Positions 60,546 through 64,000 of a DNA stretch of 64,000 nucleotides are shown here, piece by piece; position 1 is the stretch's first letter; every line of letters starts with the position of its first letter. A program made the position numbers and the translations under genes. The notes beneath the pieces are model-generated. The model made no database searches, had not been told where the DNA came from, and saw nothing but the letters and a program-made list of their open reading frames with translations. The stretch lies in NCBI RefSeq assembly GCF_000744935.1, contig NZ_JQMW01000011.1, positions 1-64,000 on the forward strand, given 5' to 3'. Source of the DNA: Clostridium sp. KNHs214 (GTDB lineage Bacteria > Bacillota > Clostridia > Clostridiales > Clostridiaceae).

Positions 60546-61751
60546 CTAGCGCTCTCCCCATTCTCCAGCAATATTATTATCCGCATGATCCATGGAAAAT
60601 CTGCTGCTATCAAAATAATTTCCACCCTTTGCAAAAGTAGTATCTACATTTACCCATTCTCCTTCTTCCTTTAAATAAACCTGATTCCATGCATGTCCAA
60701 CCCAACTTACGCCGTTAAATCCTCTGCCTGTTACCAGCCTAACTTTTATATTGTTGGCTCTACACATGGCCACATACAAGCAAGAATAATCAAAGCATAT
60801 ACCTTTTTTAGAATAATAAGTTGGAATGGCACCTGATTTAATATCATATATATTCTTAAACACCTTTTCAGCTTTTTCATTATCATAATTTATATTCTTT
60901 CCAACCCATTTATAAATTACTTCTGCTTTTTCTCTATCTGTACTCCGATCCTGCACTAGTTTTCTAGCAAATTTATTTATATCTTCATTAGATTTTATTC
61001 CTTCCTCTAAAGTTATTCCATTATAGTAAACTATAGTCCTAGAATCACCTTTTTTGACCTCTGGACTGCTGTCATTTTTTATAACTATTTTAAAAGAATT
61101 ATTAACTATACTTGGAAGCTTTTTTGCAACTTTTGAGTTGTTTATAGGTATTACTACAGCTTTGCATATATAATTATAGTATTTGGAGTCTGCTAAATAC
61201 GTATTAATCTTAGGTTTTATATTTATTATGGATAGAAAATTCAATAAAAAAGTCAACAATATAACATAACATATAGCTCTAGGTATTTGAAATATAGCTC
61301 CTAGTAATCTTCTAATTCCATTTCCCTTTTCTCTTATTTTCTTTTCTATACCATCAAATACTGGATACATGGTTATTTTATTTATACCTCCAATTATAAG
61401 CATAATTAAATTATGAATAATAAACACCGCTATGGGAATTGCCACTAAATAAATAACTATAGGTTTTCTTATAGCATACATTTTAGCTTCTTTAGGGATA
61501 ATATCATATATACTTTTATATATACCACTACTGTGATTAAAAAATATATTTTTCATCCAATATATTCCTAAAATTATTGACACTACAAAAGAAATATTCG
61601 TCTCCACGCCATTTACTTCTTTTTTTAAATTTTTAGAAGAGAACTTAACTATAAAGCCCTTTAAAATTGGATATACAAATATAGCAAAAATCAATATATT
61701 TATAGGGTTTCTATTTTTAATGAAATTTTGTAAAAACTCCTTATACACCAT
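60546..61751 (-). CDS. Membrane-anchored transglutaminase-like protein
   Basis: A 401-residue protein. The first half has about four membrane helices (for example INILIFAIFVYPILKGFIV and AICYVILLTFLLNFLSII). The second half is a transglutaminase-core domain with catalytic Cys in KKGICFDYSCLYVAMCRANN (near residue 317), His in SWVGHAWNQVYL (near 354) and Asp in WVNVDTTFAKGG (near 366). Such proteins may cleave or cross-link peptides at the cell surface; the substrate is unknown. AAGGGGG precedes the ATG. Confidence 0.88.
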   Translation of the reverse strand: MVYKEFLQNFIKNRNPINILIFAIFVYPILKGFIVKFSSKNLKKEVNGVETNISFVVSIILGIYWMKNIFFNHSSGIYKSIYDIIPKEAKMYAIRKPIVIYLVAIPIAVFIIHNLIMLIIGGINKITMYPVFDGIEKKIREKGNGIRRLLGAIFQIPRAICYVILLTFLLNFLSIINIKPKINTYLADSKYYNYICKAVVIPINNSKVAKKLPSIVNNSFKIVIKNDSSPEVKKGDSRTIVYYNGITLEEGIKSNEDINKFARKLVQDRSTDREKAEVIYKWVGKNINYDNEKAEKVFKNIYDIKSGAIPTYYSKKGICFDYSCLYVAMCRANNIKVRLVTGRGFNGVSWVGHAWNQVYLKEEGEWVNVDTTFAKGGNYFDSSRFSMDHADNNIAGEWGER

Positions 61752-61873
61752 AATCCCCCTTTCCTTCTACATCATAAAAAATCAAATTAATCATATTTAT
61801 TTAATTATATCGCTTGAAACCTATAAGCTTGAAATTACTTCACTGCAAATATCTCACACATTTAGATATATAT

Positions 61874-62800
61874 TTACTCAACTATATCTCTTAAAACCCT
61901 TTTTATTTCTTCATAAGAATATCCCCTTCGCATTAAATATGAGGATAATCTTCTAAATATCTTAACATCATCACTTTCTGATTTGCAAATTATCTTATAT
62001 CTTTTTAAAGCTAAATTTTTAATTTTTTCATAATTATCTTTTTCATTATCTTCTTTATTTTCTAAATATAAATCCTGCTTTTTATGAAAATCTTCCTTTT
62101 CATTATCTTCTATAATGTTTTCATTATATTTTAAAACTTTTTCATCACCATTTAACTTTTGAGAATCTTTCAATTGTTCTATTACACTATTTACTATATT
62201 GTAATCAAAACCTCTTCTAATTAGAAAATCACAAACTTTTTTATATATTTTAAATATATCTTTGCTTACTTCTTTTTCAGACTTAATTAAAAGCTTATAC
62301 TTACCTTCACCTAATGCATATGCACTGCCATATTCTTTTTCATAATCTATAACATTTAATTTTTCTATTATTAAATCTTCTTCTATACCTTTTTTTATAA
62401 GATCAAATTTTATTTTATTCTTACCGTATTTGATAATGCGATCTTTTATAAAAGTCTCTGTATACTTATAGTCATCTAAAAATTTATATTTTTTTAAAAA
62501 AGCTATTATTCTATCTACTGCCTTATATCCATACTCCTTTTTATATAATTTATCTCTAATTTCTTTTTCAGTCTTATATGTTTTTTCTATTACTTTTAAT
62601 GCATAATTCTTTCCATTTAAATAATTATCTTCTTCAGCTACAGACTGTAAAAATTCTAAATCTACCTTTTTCCCTTTTTTTAAGTCATAAATATAAACTA
62701 ATTCTGCATTGCATCCAAAGGCAAATTCATTGTCTATATATACATTCACCCTGTTTTTATCTCTTTTTTGCACTTCTATACTTGATATTACTGAACTCAC
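61874..62800 (-). CDS. recX: Regulatory protein RecX
   Basis: RecX restrains RecA filaments. The 308-residue protein is built of three-helix repeats: ALKVIEKTYKTEKEIRDKLY, AVDRIIAFLKKYKFLDDYKY, with a C-terminal RLSSYLMRRGYSYEEIKRVL that repeats the motif. Clostridial RecX is often long; this one carries a lysine/glutamate-rich insertion between the repeat blocks (residues about 225-265). A GTG start at 62800 shares a base with the stop of the M16 peptidase gene, so the two are coupled. Confidence 0.9.
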   Translation of the reverse strand: MSSVISSIEVQKRDKNRVNVYIDNEFAFGCNAELVYIYDLKKGKKVDLEFLQSVAEEDNYLNGKNYALKVIEKTYKTEKEIRDKLYKKEYGYKAVDRIIAFLKKYKFLDDYKYTETFIKDRIIKYGKNKIKFDLIKKGIEEDLIIEKLNVIDYEKEYGSAYALGEGKYKLLIKSEKEVSKDIFKIYKKVCDFLIRRGFDYNIVNSVIEQLKDSQKLNGDEKVLKYNENIIEDNEKEDFHKKQDLYLENKEDNEKDNYEKIKNLALKRYKIICKSESDDVKIFRRLSSYLMRRGYSYEEIKRVLRDIVE

Positions 62801-64000
62801 TAATCATCACCTTCACTTAATAAAACATGTACTGTTGGATTATTGAACACATTTCTAGCCACCTTATATATATCTTCTTTAACTATATTCTCCAAATTAT
62901 TTATATCTTTTTCAAATTCATACACATCTTCCTCTTCTAGAACTTGTCCTAATACATAAGAGCATAATGCTGCTGAATCTTCAATAGTTGCTGCTACAGA
63001 AGTTTTTAATATTTTCTTCATTAACTCTATAGCTTTACTATCAAAAGTTATTTTCTCCTCTTTTATTCCATTTATGCAATTATCTATTACTTGTAGAGCT
63101 TCCTTTACATCTTCTCTAGCTACTGAAGTATATATATATATGTTTTTTACTCCTTTAGTTAAATCCAAATTAGTATACACATCATATGCCAATCCTCTTT
63201 TTTCTCTTAATTCTCTAAACAATATAGAATTAGAACTTTCTCCTAGTTTGTGATTTAAAATTTTTAAAACTAATTCTTTGTTCTTTTCTAATTTATGAAA
63301 TGTGTATAAATACATTATAGTACTTTGTTCCATATCCTTTTTGGTTGAAATTTCCCTCATGGGTATATTTTCCTCTATAACTATTTCGCTTTTTTCCGTT
63401 TTTTTCCTTCTCCATTCATTAAAATACTTTTCAATTAATTCTACCACCTCTTCATGCTCATAAGAAGACACCACCACTATGCATGAATTATTTGGTACAT
63501 AATAGTTTTTATAGTAATTCATAAGATCTTCCCTAGAAAATCTCTTTACAGTTTCCTCTTGACCAATAGTATCATATTTAATAGGACTCTCCTTAAAAGC
63601 CATTGAATTTATTCTTCTGAAACTGTAGTCCTCTATGTCATCTTTGCTTGTCCTTATTTCAGCCAGTATTACTCCTCTTTCTTTTTCTAATTCATCTTCA
63701 TTAAAAATTGAATTCATAGTCATATCAGATAATAGTTCTACAGCTTTATCTAATTCTTCACAAAGAGAAGTAACCGTATAAACAGTACTAGTATAATCTG
63801 TATAGGCATTATATTCCCCGCCTAACTGCTCTAATTCATCATTTAACTTTTCATTATTTCTATTAGTGGTTCCTTTAAAAAGCATATGTTCTATAAAATG
63901 ACATATTCCTTTTTCATTTTTATGCTCATATAGTGAACCTATTTTAACTGCCAGATTAATACTAGCAATTCTAGTATCTTTTTTTATACTTATTATTTTT
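62800..64000 (-). CDS. M16 family zinc peptidase (5' end outside window)
   Basis: A pitrilysin-type peptidase, entering from beyond base 64000. Near the window edge the minus strand reads NLAVKIGSLYEHKNEKGICHFIEHMLFKGTTNR, in which HFIEH is the inverted HxxEH zinc site, followed by the glutamate helix (ELDKAVELLSDMTMNS). The C-terminal domain (REKRGLAYDVYTNLDLTKG) is present to the stop at 62800. Relatives are the YmxG/MPP-like processing peptidases. Overlaps recX by one base. Confidence 0.9.
   Translation of the reverse strand, partial: KIISIKKDTRIASINLAVKIGSLYEHKNEKGICHFIEHMLFKGTTNRNNEKLNDELEQLGGEYNAYTDYTSTVYTVTSLCEELDKAVELLSDMTMNSIFNEDELEKERGVILAEIRTSKDDIEDYSFRRINSMAFKESPIKYDTIGQEETVKRFSREDLMNYYKNYYVPNNSCIVVVSSYEHEEVVELIEKYFNEWRRKKTEKSEIVIEENIPMREISTKKDMEQSTIMYLYTFHKLEKNKELVLKILNHKLGESSNSILFRELREKRGLAYDVYTNLDLTKGVKNIYIYTSVAREDVKEALQVIDNCINGIKEEKITFDSKAIELMKKILKTSVAATIEDSAALCSYVLGQVLEEEDVYEFEKDINNLENIVKEDIYKVARNVFNNPTVHVLLSEGDD

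Overview
The window reads as a chromosomal segment of a low-GC, endospore-forming Firmicute of the genus Clostridium in the strict sense. The evidence is strong A+T bias, AGGAGG ribosome-binding sites, T-box control of two aminoacyl-tRNA synthetase genes, spore genes (ytxC, an alpha/beta-type SASP, a PdaB-like deacetylase) and the N-acetyl (DapH/PatA) lysine pathway. The species cannot be fixed from the sequence alone.

Layout. 1-6.1 kb is core: a truncated Trk/Ktr potassium transporter, the infC-rpmI-rplT operon with an L20-type leader, thrS with its T-box (the thrS frame is broken five times), ytxC and a DUF6873-type gene. 6.07-16.6 kb is an accessory island carrying a type I restriction-modification locus: a half-sized HsdS-like gene coupled to hsdR, then hsdS, hsdM and an orphan hsdS remnant. 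hsdS is split by a 3152-bp three-gene TniA/TniB-like transposon with a 6-bp target duplication. 17.0-17.4 kb is a five-gene tRNA operon (Val-Asp-Phe-Gly-Cys). 18-21 kb holds hslO, a methyltransferase and a SASP gene, separated by four copies of a large hairpin repeat (family A). 21.2-31.4 kb is an oligopeptide ABC transporter with three oppA paralogues; the middle one has a frameshift just after its lipobox. 32-37.3 kb holds lysine/diaminopimelate genes: dapA-dapB, a PatA-like aminotransferase interrupted by a transposase-less group I intron element (IStron type), and dapH.

37.3-50.7 kb carries an OB-fold SSB-like protein, a PdaB-like deacetylase, DUF4364, a YncE-like propeller, a TSCPD protein, folC, valS with its T-box, cardiolipin synthase and a NitT/TauT-type substrate-binding lipoprotein. 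51.8-57.9 kb has a giant 2-hydroxyacyl-CoA dehydratase activase-type protein and the ATPase and permease that probably belong with that lipoprotein. 58.1-59.8 kb is an IS110-family element. 59.9-64 kb has a TPR protein, a membrane transglutaminase-like protein, recX and a truncated M16 peptidase.

The most unusual content is intergenic. Three large inverted-repeat families occur. Family B (about 1.05-1.15 kb, three full copies plus one solo hairpin) is built of two mutually inverted long hairpins around a further palindromic middle. Stem sequences differ between copies while pairing is kept, which suggests selection on structure or palindrome-driven conversion. Family A is nested in a similar way in a different sequence. 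The minimal IStron in patA, a hairpin between the Shine-Dalgarno and start codon of dapH, and a hairpin burying the Shine-Dalgarno of hslO are further leads. Positions and pairings were read by eye; no folding or database search was run.
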